The notes under the pieces were generated by a model. It saw only the letters and a program-made list of their open reading frames with translations. It was not told where the DNA came from and made no database searches. 64,000 nt of DNA from Stenotrophomonas sp. UBA2629 (lineage in GTDB: Bacteria; Pseudomonadota; Gammaproteobacteria; Xanthomonadales; Xanthomonadaceae). The DNA is taken from contig DEOB01000012.1 in the NCBI GenBank assembly GCA_002359895.1, forward strand, positions 39,080 through 103,079, in the 5' to 3' direction. This document shows positions 8,421 to 15,992 of this stretch, piece after piece. A program made the translations under genes and the position numbers. Positions within the stretch are counted from its first letter, which is position 1; each line of letters opens with the position of its first letter.

Positions 8421-9476
8421 TCAGGCAGAGGTACCGATACGCTGCAGACGGTAGCTGCCATCCAGCACACCGTTGACCCATTCCTGGTTCTCCAGGTACC
8501 AGTCAACCGTGAACGCAATACCTTGCTCGAAGGTGTACTTCGGTTCCCAACCCAGCTCGTCCTTCAGCTTGGACGCATCAATGGCATAGCGGCGATCATG
8601 GCCCGGGCGATCGGTCACGTAGGTAATCTGGCTGGCACGCGACTGCCCATCCTCGCGCGGACGACGCGCATCCAGCAGCGCGCAGATCGCCTGCACCACT
8701 TCGATGTTCTGCTTCTCGGAATTGCCGCCGACGTTATAGGTCTCACCCACCCGGCCCTTGGCCAGAACGGTGCGGATGGCTTCGCAATGGTCGGTCACAA
8801 ACAACCAATCACGCACCTGCTTGCCATCGCCATAGATCGGCAACGCCTCGCCAGCGAGCGCCTTGGCGATCACCAGCGGAATGAGCTTCTCCGGGAAATG
8901 ATACGGGCCGTAATTGTTGGAGCAGTTGGTGGTCAGCACCGGCAGGCCGTAGGTGTGGTGGAACGCGCGCACCAGATGATCCGAGGCCGCCTTCGACGCT
9001 GAGTACGGCGAGTTCGGCGCATACGGCGTGGTTTCGGTGAACTTGCCGGTCTCTCCCAGCGTGCCGTAAACCTCGTCGGTGGACACATGCAGGAAGCGGA
9101 ACGCCTGGCCCTTGTCAGCCGGCAGTGCCTTCCAGTAGTCGCGCACCGCTTCGAGCAAACCCAAGGTGCCGACCACGTTGGTCTGGATGAAGGCACCAGG
9201 ACCATCGATGGAGCGGTCCACGTGACTTTCAGCGGCGAAGTTCAACACCGCATCCGGCTGATACTCAGCAAGAAGGCGCGAGACAAGCGCGCCATCACCG
9301 ATGTCCCCCTGCACGAACACATGGTTCGGATTGCCTTCCAGGCCCGCCAACGTCTTCAGGTTGCCGGCGTAGGTCAACACATCCAGATTGATGATGCGGA
9401 CACCTTTGCCAACCGCTTCCAAGACAAAATTACCGCCGATAAAGCCGGCACCGCCGGTCACAAGCCAAGTGGTCAC
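8421..9476 (-). CDS. rmlB: dTDP-glucose 4,6-dehydratase
   Basis: Forms dTDP-4-keto-6-deoxyglucose (351 residues). The NAD-binding TGGAGFIGGNF is at residues 7-17, HVSTDEVYG and the catalytic YSASKAASDH lie in mid-protein, and NNYGPYHFPEKLIP is diagnostic. The start is a GTG at 9476 preceded by AGGAG at nine bases; an open frame runs further upstream but has no family sequence. It is the first gene of rmlBACD, with 84 bases before rmlA. Its product serves both rhamnose synthesis and, by inference, the aminosugar branch in the O-antigen block. Confidence 0.96.
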   Translation of the reverse strand: MTTWLVTGGAGFIGGNFVLEAVGKGVRIINLDVLTYAGNLKTLAGLEGNPNHVFVQGDIGDGALVSRLLAEYQPDAVLNFAAESHVDRSIDGPGAFIQTNVVGTLGLLEAVRDYWKALPADKGQAFRFLHVSTDEVYGTLGETGKFTETTPYAPNSPYSASKAASDHLVRAFHHTYGLPVLTTNCSNNYGPYHFPEKLIPLVIAKALAGEALPIYGDGKQVRDWLFVTDHCEAIRTVLAKGRVGETYNVGGNSEKQNIEVVQAICALLDARRPREDGQSRASQITYVTDRPGHDRRYAIDASKLKDELGWEPKYTFEQGIAFTVDWYLENQEWVNGVLDGSYRLQRIGTSA

Positions 9477-9592
9477 GCAAATACTCTCCTGATGTTCTGC
9501 TGACAGATACAGCAAACGGTTTGCATAAGGATATAACGCGCACCTGTTTCCTGCGCCTCGCCATTGACAGGGAGTTCGCCTCAATGCGATTT

Positions 9593-9602
9593 TGTCCGGA
9601 CA
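9593..9602. promoter_or_regulatory. TGTCCGGACA palindrome in rmlB-etfB intergenic region
   Basis: A perfect ten-base palindrome in the divergent intergenic region between rmlB and etfB. Nothing else in this 249-base region is distinctive. A role as an operator is only a guess. Confidence 0.25.
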
Positions 9603-9725
9603 TTTGACGCGACGCAGCACAACCATACGCATTCGCATGGCCCCACCAAGCCAGCTAGAATCGCGAACGAACACCAATCACCGGCTTGCGTCGGCCCCCT
9701 CAGCACTCGAAGGACCCTGCAGCAC

Positions 9726-10472
9726 ATGAAAATCCTCGTCGCGTACAAGCGCGTGGTGGACTACAACGTCCGCATTCAGGTCAAGCCGGATGGTTCCGGC
9801 GTGGTCACCGACGGCGTCAAGCTTTCGCCCAACCCGTTCGATGAAATCGCATTGGAAGAGGCCCTTCGCCTGCGCGACAAGGGCATCGCTACTGAAGTCG
9901 TGGTCGCCACGATCGCACCGGCCGACGCTCAGGCGCACCTGCGCAATGGCTTGGCCATGGGTGCCAACCGCGCCATCCACGTGGTCACCGATCAGGCCAT
10001 CCAGCCGCTGACTGCCGCCCGCACCCTGCTCAAGCTGGTCGAGAAGGAGCAGCCTGACCTGGTCATCCTCGGCAAACAGGCCATCGACGACGATGCCAAC
10101 CAGACCGGCCAGATGCTGGCCACGCTGTGGGCGCGTCCGCAGGCCACCTTCGCCTCTAAGGTCGAGATTGCCGACGGCAAGGCCACGGTGACCCGCGAAG
10201 TCGATGCCGGCCTGGAAACGCTGGAAGTCGATCTGCCGGCCGTCATCACCACCGACCTACGCTTGAACGAGCCGCGCTTCATCAAGCTTCCGGACATCAT
10301 GAAGGCCAAGGCCAAACCGCTGGAAACGCTGCAGCTGGCTGATCTGGCCGTGGATGCCGCCGATACGTTCAAGACCACCCACTACGCCGCGCCTGCAAAG
10401 CGCAGCAAGGGCGTGATGGTGAAGGATGCCGCCGAACTGGTGGCCGCACTCAAGCAGAAGGGGTTGCTGTAA
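9726..10472 (+). CDS. etfB: electron transfer flavoprotein subunit beta
   Basis: The beta subunit (248 residues) binds AMP and passes electrons from acyl-CoA and other dehydrogenases to ETF-ubiquinone oxidoreductase. The N-terminus MKILVAYKRVVDYNV, the NPFDEIALEEALRL stretch and the ETF-beta loop GKQAIDDDANQTGQMLA (recognition-loop region) are characteristic. The ATG at 9726 is chosen because family similarity begins there, although the frame is open upstream. It overlaps etfA by one base (TAATG). In Xanthomonas etfBA mark one border of the variable LPS locus. Confidence 0.96.
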   Translation: MKILVAYKRVVDYNVRIQVKPDGSGVVTDGVKLSPNPFDEIALEEALRLRDKGIATEVVVATIAPADAQAHLRNGLAMGANRAIHVVTDQAIQPLTAARTLLKLVEKEQPDLVILGKQAIDDDANQTGQMLATLWARPQATFASKVEIADGKATVTREVDAGLETLEVDLPAVITTDLRLNEPRFIKLPDIMKAKAKPLETLQLADLAVDAADTFKTTHYAAPAKRSKGVMVKDAAELVAALKQKGLL

Positions 10473-11407
10473 TGGCCAAGATTCTCGTCATCGCCGAACA
10501 CCTGGACGGCAAGCTCAACAGCGCCGTGGCCAAGACCGTTTCGGCCGCTACCGCCATCGGCGGCGACATCGATGTACTGGTTCTAGCCGCCGACCCGGCC
10601 GCCATCGCCGCCGAAGCCGCGCAGATTGCCGGCGTCAGCAAGGTGTTGACCCTCACCAACCCGGCCAACGAACATGCGCTGGCCCAGGTGCAGGCACCGC
10701 AGATCGCCAAAGCCGCCGCTGGCTACAGCCACGTGTTCGGCGCCTCGACCACGACCGGCAAGGACCTGATGCCCGCCGTGGCCGCGCTGCTCGGCGTCAA
10801 CCAGGTCTCCGACCTGATGAGCGTCGAAGGCACGCACACCTTCAAGCGCCCGATCTACGCCGGCAACGCCATCATCACCGTCGAAGCGCCCGCTGATCAG
10901 GTGGTCGTGGCTACCGTCCGTGCCGCTTCCTGGCCGGAAGCGGCAAAGGGCAACAATGCCCCGGTTGAAGCCCTCAGCATCGATGCTGCACTGCCGTCGC
11001 ACACCCGCTTCGTCGGCCTGGCAGCAGGCAAGAGCGACCGCCCGGACCTGCAGAGCGCCAAGCGCGTGGTTTCCGGTGGCCGCGGTGTCGGCTCGGAAGA
11101 GAACTTCAAGGTGATCTACCAGTTGGCCGACAAGCTCGGCGCCGGCGTCGGTGCGTCACGCGCCGCCGTGGACGCCGGCTATGTGCCCAGCGACATGCAG
11201 GTCGGCCAGACCGGCAAGATCATCGCCCCGGAGCTGTACATCGCCGTGGGCATCTCAGGCGCGATCCAGCACCTGACCGGCATCAAGGACGCCGGAACCA
11301 TCGTCGCCATCAACAAGGATGGCGATGCGCCGATCTTTGAGATTGCGGACATTGGGCTGGTGGGTGACCTGTTCACCTTGCTGCCGGAGCTGGAGAAGGC
11401 ACTGTAA
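10472..11407 (+). CDS. etfA: electron transfer flavoprotein subunit alpha
   Basis: The alpha subunit (311 residues) carries the FAD. The C-terminal FAD-binding signature is clear: VVSGGRGVGSEENF, SRAAVDAGYVP, QVGQTGKIIAPELYIAVGISGAIQH and VAINKDGDAPIFEIAD. It is co-transcribed with etfB and is followed by a hairpin at 11417. The conserved border ends here; the DNA that follows is visibly less G+C-rich. Confidence 0.97.
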   Translation: MAKILVIAEHLDGKLNSAVAKTVSAATAIGGDIDVLVLAADPAAIAAEAAQIAGVSKVLTLTNPANEHALAQVQAPQIAKAAAGYSHVFGASTTTGKDLMPAVAALLGVNQVSDLMSVEGTHTFKRPIYAGNAIITVEAPADQVVVATVRAASWPEAAKGNNAPVEALSIDAALPSHTRFVGLAAGKSDRPDLQSAKRVVSGGRGVGSEENFKVIYQLADKLGAGVGASRAAVDAGYVPSDMQVGQTGKIIAPELYIAVGISGAIQHLTGIKDAGTIVAINKDGDAPIFEIADIGLVGDLFTLLPELEKAL

Positions 11408-11416
11408 AAGACCTTG

Positions 11417-11449
11417 GAGGGGCTCCCATGCAAAGGAAAGCCCCTCTTT
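11417..11449 (+). terminator. terminator after etfA
   Basis: Stem GAGGGGCT / AGCCCCTC around a 14-base loop, followed by TTT, ten bases after the etfA stop. It separates the conserved etfBA operon from the O-antigen block. Confidence 0.65.
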
Positions 11450-11511
11450 GCGATCTGGTGGCAATTGAGCTTTCGACTACAATTGACACACTCAGATCAA
11501 CCGGCTGAAAC

Positions 11512-12516
11512 ATGACAGCTCCACAACCCCAACAGCTGGCGAATCGCAACTCAGCTCATGATGCAGCATCCGTCAGCTATGGCGGGGAAAAACCGCACAT
11601 CTCGGTCGTTTCCCCTGTGTATGGCTGTGCAGGATGTTTGGAGGAGCTTGCCGATCAGGTCGAGCTGGCGATCTCCAGTCTTGGAAAAACCTTTGAATTG
11701 ATTCTGGTTGATGATGCCAGTCCCGACAATTCATGGCCGCGCATAACCGAACTTGCCGAACGCAAACCATGGATCCGTGGCTTTAAACTGGCCAGAAACT
11801 TCGGGCAGCACGCCGCAATAACAGCAGGCATCTCACAATCTCTCGGCCAATGGATCGTTGTCATGGATTGCGATCTGCAGGACTTGCCCTCGGAGATACC
11901 GAGACTGTATGAAAAAGCCATCCAGGGCAGCCACAGTATTGTCTTTGCACAAAGGATCCAGCGCCAAGACACACCACTCAAGCGCTTTTCCTCATGGAGC
12001 TTTTTCAGGCTGCTCACTTGGTTGACAGGTATCCGCCAGGATTCTTCCACCGCCAACTTCGGGATATTCGAACGGAAGGTGATCAATGCCATTCTGCGCA
12101 TGCCTGAACGTGATCGCTGTTTCCCATTGATGATCAAATGGGCTGGATTTGATACCGCCTTCCTCCCGGTGGAACATGGCCGCCGCATTGTGGGAGAAAG
12201 CAGCTACAACCTTAGAAAACTACTGAAGCTCGCGCTGGAAATATCTCTCAGCTATTCAGAGAAACCTCTTCGGATGGTCGCAGCATGCGGAGTGGGAGCG
12301 TCGCTGTTCGCGTTCATACTGGCAGCTTACGCCGTGTTCAGGTGGATATCAGGTGATGTGCAGGTTGCAGGCTTTACCAGCATCATTGCATCGATTTGGC
12401 TCACAAGCGGCCTGACGATGTTCGGCCTCGGGATTGTTGGTCTTTATGTGGGCCAAATCTTCCGAAACGCACAAGGCCGGCCAAGTTACATCCTTGCGGA
12501 GTCGACCGCACCATGA
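11512..12516 (+). CDS. polyprenyl-phosphate glycosyltransferase, family 2 (GtrB/ArnC-like)
   Basis: A GT2 enzyme (334 residues) that should move one sugar from a nucleotide donor to undecaprenyl phosphate on the cytoplasmic face. The GT-A domain shows VVSPVYGCAGCL at 32-43, LVDDASPDNSW at 65-75 and the metal-binding DCDLQD at 119-124. Two hydrophobic segments at about 255-278 and 287-315 anchor it, as in GtrB, ArnC and DPM1-like proteins. It is the first gene of the plus-strand arm, and the next gene overlaps its stop by four bases. Inference: its donor is the dTDP-4-amino sugar made by the downstream genes. A glucose or mannose donor cannot be excluded. Confidence 0.85.
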   Translation: MTAPQPQQLANRNSAHDAASVSYGGEKPHISVVSPVYGCAGCLEELADQVELAISSLGKTFELILVDDASPDNSWPRITELAERKPWIRGFKLARNFGQHAAITAGISQSLGQWIVVMDCDLQDLPSEIPRLYEKAIQGSHSIVFAQRIQRQDTPLKRFSSWSFFRLLTWLTGIRQDSSTANFGIFERKVINAILRMPERDRCFPLMIKWAGFDTAFLPVEHGRRIVGESSYNLRKLLKLALEISLSYSEKPLRMVAACGVGASLFAFILAAYAVFRWISGDVQVAGFTSIIASIWLTSGLTMFGLGIVGLYVGQIFRNAQGRPSYILAESTAP

Positions 12517-13277
12517 GTGAATTCACTGATCTTACCCATCAATCAGCCACGGCACGCATTCGCCTCACCCCTTGGGATGAGCGTAGCCTGCGTATTCGAA
12601 CAGCCGAGATCATTGAGGCCAGCGGATCCGATTCAGATCTACCTGGACTATGGAACCTAATTGACGATTGGATCAAACAGCATGGCGTGGAGTACAGCTT
12701 CGGTCGTATATCCGCAGATGCAATGCTGGCCAAGCAGTCATTTCAGCGGCAAGGCTATCGCTTCGTTGAAACATCTCTATTGATGTCACGACTCAGAACT
12801 GATGAGTGGCCCCGCACGCCCGCATCACTGAGCTTGCAGTTGTCCCCAGTTTGCGACCAGGACATGGAAGAGCTCCGCACAATTGCCATCAATGATTTTC
12901 ATCATGGACGTTTTCTTGAAGATCCATCCATCAGCCCCGTACAAGCAAGAGCAAGAACCGGCTCCTGGCTGGCTGACCTGTGTGCTCGTGGAAACCTGCA
13001 TGCCGTACAGATGCACAAAAAGAACATTGGATTTGTCGCTCATACCATCGGCGACGACGGCTGCGCCGACCTAATCCTATATGGCGTCTCTTCGAACTTC
13101 CCAATGTTGGCACTTCCCCTTTGGGTATCCGCGCTGAAAAGCCTGAATGAGGCTGGAGCGACCCGCTATCGGGCAATGATCTCTGCCGCGAACGTCCATG
13201 TAGTCAATTTATATCTAAAACTAGGGTTTTCGGTGACGAGCGTGCACTACGGGTTCAGCAAATGGCACACCCAATAA
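12513..13277 (+). CDS. WecD-like GNAT N-acyltransferase
   Basis: A 254-residue protein with a GNAT-type C-terminal half: GYRFVETSLLMSR near residue 90, then a beta-rich region and the closing AANVHVVNLYLKLGFSV, the typical GNAT strand-helix-strand end. The layout resembles WecD, which acetylates dTDP-4-amino-4,6-dideoxygalactose. The start at 12513 overlaps the glycosyltransferase stop (ATGA). Sitting next to an acyl carrier protein gene suggests the donor may be acyl-ACP rather than acetyl-CoA; this is inference. It is less G+C-rich than flanking core genes. Confidence 0.7.
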   Translation: MSEFTDLTHQSATARIRLTPWDERSLRIRTAEIIEASGSDSDLPGLWNLIDDWIKQHGVEYSFGRISADAMLAKQSFQRQGYRFVETSLLMSRLRTDEWPRTPASLSLQLSPVCDQDMEELRTIAINDFHHGRFLEDPSISPVQARARTGSWLADLCARGNLHAVQMHKKNIGFVAHTIGDDGCADLILYGVSSNFPMLALPLWVSALKSLNEAGATRYRAMISAANVHVVNLYLKLGFSVTSVHYGFSKWHTQ

Positions 13278-13303
13278 CCATACTCTCGAAGGAACAGTTG
13301 TAT

Positions 13304-13588
13304 ATGAAGATCGACCTCACCCCCAAAGTCTTTGAAATCATTGCATCACTTGCCGAGGTAACAGGCACCCCAATCAACGTGGAAACTTCGCTGATTGGCG
13401 AGAACCGCGTCCTCGACTCAATCAAGCTCGTTGAGCTATGCGTTGAGCTGGAAGACCTCGCTAGCGAGCACGGATTCGTCTTTGACTGGACATCTGAAAC
13501 CGCGATGTCACGCTCCAGGAGCATGTTCCGGACTGCGGGCGCGTTAGCAGACGAGCTTGCCAACCAGCAAAGCACCTACGCCCCATGA
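13304..13588 (+). CDS. acyl carrier protein-like protein
   Basis: A 94-residue acidic helical protein with the phosphopantetheine attachment motif LDSIKLVEL; Ser39 would carry the prosthetic group. It is longer than housekeeping AcpP (about 78 residues), with an extra C-terminal tail. The ATG at 13304 has AAGGAA nine bases upstream; a longer reading from 13262 overlaps the previous gene and lacks a good ribosome site. It overlaps the next gene (SDR) by four bases. A dedicated ACP inside an O-antigen locus implies that a non-standard acyl group is made here. Confidence 0.8.
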   Translation: MKIDLTPKVFEIIASLAEVTGTPINVETSLIGENRVLDSIKLVELCVELEDLASEHGFVFDWTSETAMSRSRSMFRTAGALADELANQQSTYAP

Positions 13589-14262
13589 TTGTGGTTACAG
13601 GAGCTAGCCGGGGACTCGGAGCTGCTATTTGCGATCGGCTGCATTCTGCCGGTATTGAGACGCTAGGCTTGGCCCGAACTGTCGTGCCATCTCCGTATCG
13701 AATGCACGCACTGGACGTTACGTCGTATGCAGAATGGCGCGCATTTGCACAGACGCTTAAAATTGAGAAGGCAGAAGTACATGCATTGATCAATGCCGCA
13801 GGCATTGCCTCCATGAATCTGGCCGTCACCACTCCCGAGAGTACCACCCGGCGAGTGATCGAAACGAACCTGATGGGCTCGATTTTCGCGTGCCAAACCA
13901 TTGCACCACTGATGATTCGTCGGAAAGCAGGAACAATCATCAACTTCAGCACCATTGCAGTGCATCTCGGCCTCAAGGGTGAATCCATCTATGTTGCATC
14001 GAAGGCCGGAGTAGAGGGATTCTCCAGAGCCTTCGCTCGAGAGATGGCCGACTTTGGCGTCACCGTCAATTGCATCGCGCCAGGTCCCATTCGCACCGAC
14101 CTTCTGAAGGGAATCAGCAACACCCAGATTGATGCAATAGTTCAGCAACAGATCTTCCGCAAGGTATTCAGCGCTGAAGCAGTGTGTGACACCGTTGAGA
14201 TGCTGATCGGAAACAATGCGCGGGCCGTATCCGGCCAGGTAATACATATCGGAGGAGCCTGA
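13585..14262 (+). CDS. short-chain dehydrogenase/reductase (FabG-like)
   Basis: A classical SDR of 225 residues. TGASRGLG at 5-12 binds NAD(P)H, NAAG at 70-73 is the structural motif, and Ser122, Tyr136 and Lys140 (YVASK) form the active site; IAPGPIRTD is the usual post-catalytic loop. FabG-type enzymes reduce 3-oxoacyl-ACP to 3-hydroxyacyl-ACP, which suits its place between an ACP gene and an acyl-activating ligase, both overlapping it by one to four bases. An alternative role, reducing a sugar nucleotide, is possible but less likely given the neighbours. Confidence 0.85.
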   Translation: MIVVTGASRGLGAAICDRLHSAGIETLGLARTVVPSPYRMHALDVTSYAEWRAFAQTLKIEKAEVHALINAAGIASMNLAVTTPESTTRRVIETNLMGSIFACQTIAPLMIRRKAGTIINFSTIAVHLGLKGESIYVASKAGVEGFSRAFAREMADFGVTVNCIAPGPIRTDLLKGISNTQIDAIVQQQIFRKVFSAEAVCDTVEMLIGNNARAVSGQVIHIGGA

Positions 14263-15557
14263 TGAAACTACTGGATCAATTGCAGGAAAGATGGAATGGA
14301 TCCAACGAGCCATTCCTCATCCACCAAGGTACTGAACTCAGATTCTCCGATCTCGAGAGCGGGGACAGGGTTGATTTGTCAGTCGTACAAGCTGGGGACG
14401 TGGTCGCCTTGATTGGCGATTTCGAACCAACCAGCATTGCCTGCGTGGTTCATCTGATTGACCGACGGGCGATTCTTGTACCGCTTACCAAGGAAACCAA
14501 GCAGGATCACGAGTATTTCTTTGAGACTGCCTGCGTAGATGTCGTCATCGAGAACGGCATTGCCCGTCGCATTACCCACAGCAGCAATAATCCTTACATC
14601 AAGCAACTGCGTGACATCGGCCACGCTGGCCTGGTGCTTTTCTCCACGGGAACCACGGGGCGCCCGAAGGGAATTCTGCACGACATGACGTTTTTTCTGC
14701 AGCGCTTCAACCAGCCGCGTCCCACTTTCCGCACGCTGAACTTCCTCTTGTTTGATCACATTGGTGGGATCAACACACTACTGCATACGATGTTCAATCG
14801 CGGCGTGGTCATCTCGCCCAGTGAACGCTCGGTGCAGGGGGTATTGGATACATGCAGAAACTATCAGGTTGAAGTACTGCCGACCACCCCTACGTTCCTG
14901 CGCATGCTGCTAATGAGCGGCATGCTCCCCGATTGTTTCCCAAGTTCCGTGAAGGTAGTCACTTACGGAACCGAGCGCATGGACCAACCAACCTTGGCCG
15001 CGCTCTGCGAGCTACTTCCGGAAGTCGACTTTCGGCAGACTTTCGGCATGTCGGAACTGGGCATCCTTCGGGTGAAATCCGAAGCCAGAGACAGTCTTTT
15101 CATGAAGATCGGCGGGACAGGGGTAGAAACGCGGGTGGATGACGGAGTCCTCAAGATCCGATCCGCTACTCGCATGGTGGGCTACCTCAATGCACCTTCT
15201 CCCTTCGATTCCGATGGCTGGTATGACACCAAAGACATCGTCGAGATGAAAGGCGATCTCATCAAGGTGACAGGGCGTGTGAGCGACGTCATCAACGTTG
15301 GCGGTTTGAAGTTCATGCCTTCAGAAATCGAGCGGCACGCGCTCGAGTTTCCAGGAGTGCAGCAAGCCAAAGCTTTTGCTAGAGAGAATCCAATTACCGG
15401 GCAGCATGTGGAACTGCTTGTCGAATCTGCAACCGGGAGCGAAATTGATTTGACGGGCCTCAAACAACTGCTCACGGAGAAGCTACAACCACACATGGTC
15501 CCGCGGCGTATAAAAATGGGTGGAATCGAAGTTGGCCATCGGTTCAAGAAGAAGTAG
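14262..15557 (+). CDS. AMP-dependent acyl-activating enzyme (acyl-CoA/acyl-ACP ligase-like)
   Basis: A class I adenylate-forming enzyme of 431 residues, shorter than typical fatty acyl-CoA ligases (over 500). The P-loop FSTGTTGRPKG is at 127-137, TYGTERMD and the adenine-binding FRQTFGMSELG follow, then GWYDTKDIVEMKGD and the hinge VTGRVSDVINVGG, with a small C-terminal lid. The usual lid lysine motif is altered: the protein ends in GHRFKKK, so one of the terminal lysines would have to serve. By context it would load an acyl group onto the adjacent ACP. The acid it activates is unknown. Confidence 0.82.
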   Translation: MKLLDQLQERWNGSNEPFLIHQGTELRFSDLESGDRVDLSVVQAGDVVALIGDFEPTSIACVVHLIDRRAILVPLTKETKQDHEYFFETACVDVVIENGIARRITHSSNNPYIKQLRDIGHAGLVLFSTGTTGRPKGILHDMTFFLQRFNQPRPTFRTLNFLLFDHIGGINTLLHTMFNRGVVISPSERSVQGVLDTCRNYQVEVLPTTPTFLRMLLMSGMLPDCFPSSVKVVTYGTERMDQPTLAALCELLPEVDFRQTFGMSELGILRVKSEARDSLFMKIGGTGVETRVDDGVLKIRSATRMVGYLNAPSPFDSDGWYDTKDIVEMKGDLIKVTGRVSDVINVGGLKFMPSEIERHALEFPGVQQAKAFARENPITGQHVELLVESATGSEIDLTGLKQLLTEKLQPHMVPRRIKMGGIEVGHRFKKK

Positions 15558-15596
15558 TCGCTGGAAAGATCCCGAAAGTTCAACCGAGCACGAGAA

Positions 15597-15962
15597 GTGG
15601 CATATATATTCATTGCTTTGACAATACTGCTGACTGTATACGGCCAAATGATCTTGAAGTGGCAGGTTGGCCTGCACGGTAATCTTCTGGCTGGCCCACT
15701 GCAGCCAATGAATCTGATCCAGCTGCTGCTGAAACCCTGGGTTATTTCTGCCTTTGTAGCCGCCTTCGGCGCATCACTGTGCTGGATGGCCGCCATCAAC
15801 AAGCTACCGATCAGCCGCGCCTACCCCTACATGGCGATCAATTTTCTACTGGTCGCGCTTCTGGCTACGTTTTTTTTCAATGAACAACTGGATGGCTACA
15901 AGATCACTGGCACCGCGCTCATCATGATCGGCGTCGTCGTTCTGTCCCGCTCTGTCGTTTAA
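15597..15962 (+). CDS. small multidrug-resistance/ArnE-like membrane protein (putative flippase)
   Basis: A 121-residue protein with four predicted membrane helices, beginning with the GTG at 15597. The sequence (ILLTVYGQMILKWQ at the N-terminus, SRAYPYMAINF and GTALIMIGVVVLSRS at the end) is that of the SMR/EamA group, close in type to ArnE/ArnF, which flip aminoarabinose-phosphoundecaprenol. Between a polyprenyl-phosphate glycosyltransferase module and a sugar aminotransferase, a lipid-linked-sugar flippase is the natural reading. ArnE and ArnF act as a pair; only one subunit is seen, so it may act as a homodimer. Confidence 0.75.
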   Translation: MAYIFIALTILLTVYGQMILKWQVGLHGNLLAGPLQPMNLIQLLLKPWVISAFVAAFGASLCWMAAINKLPISRAYPYMAINFLLVALLATFFFNEQLDGYKITGTALIMIGVVVLSRSVV

Positions 15963-15992
15963 GCTCCAATTTCCGCCTTGCCGAGGTCTACC

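Noticed and set aside
13304..13588. Housekeeping acyl carrier protein acpP
   Set aside because: It is longer, less acidic and not beside fabD, fabG or fabF; its context is sugar modification.
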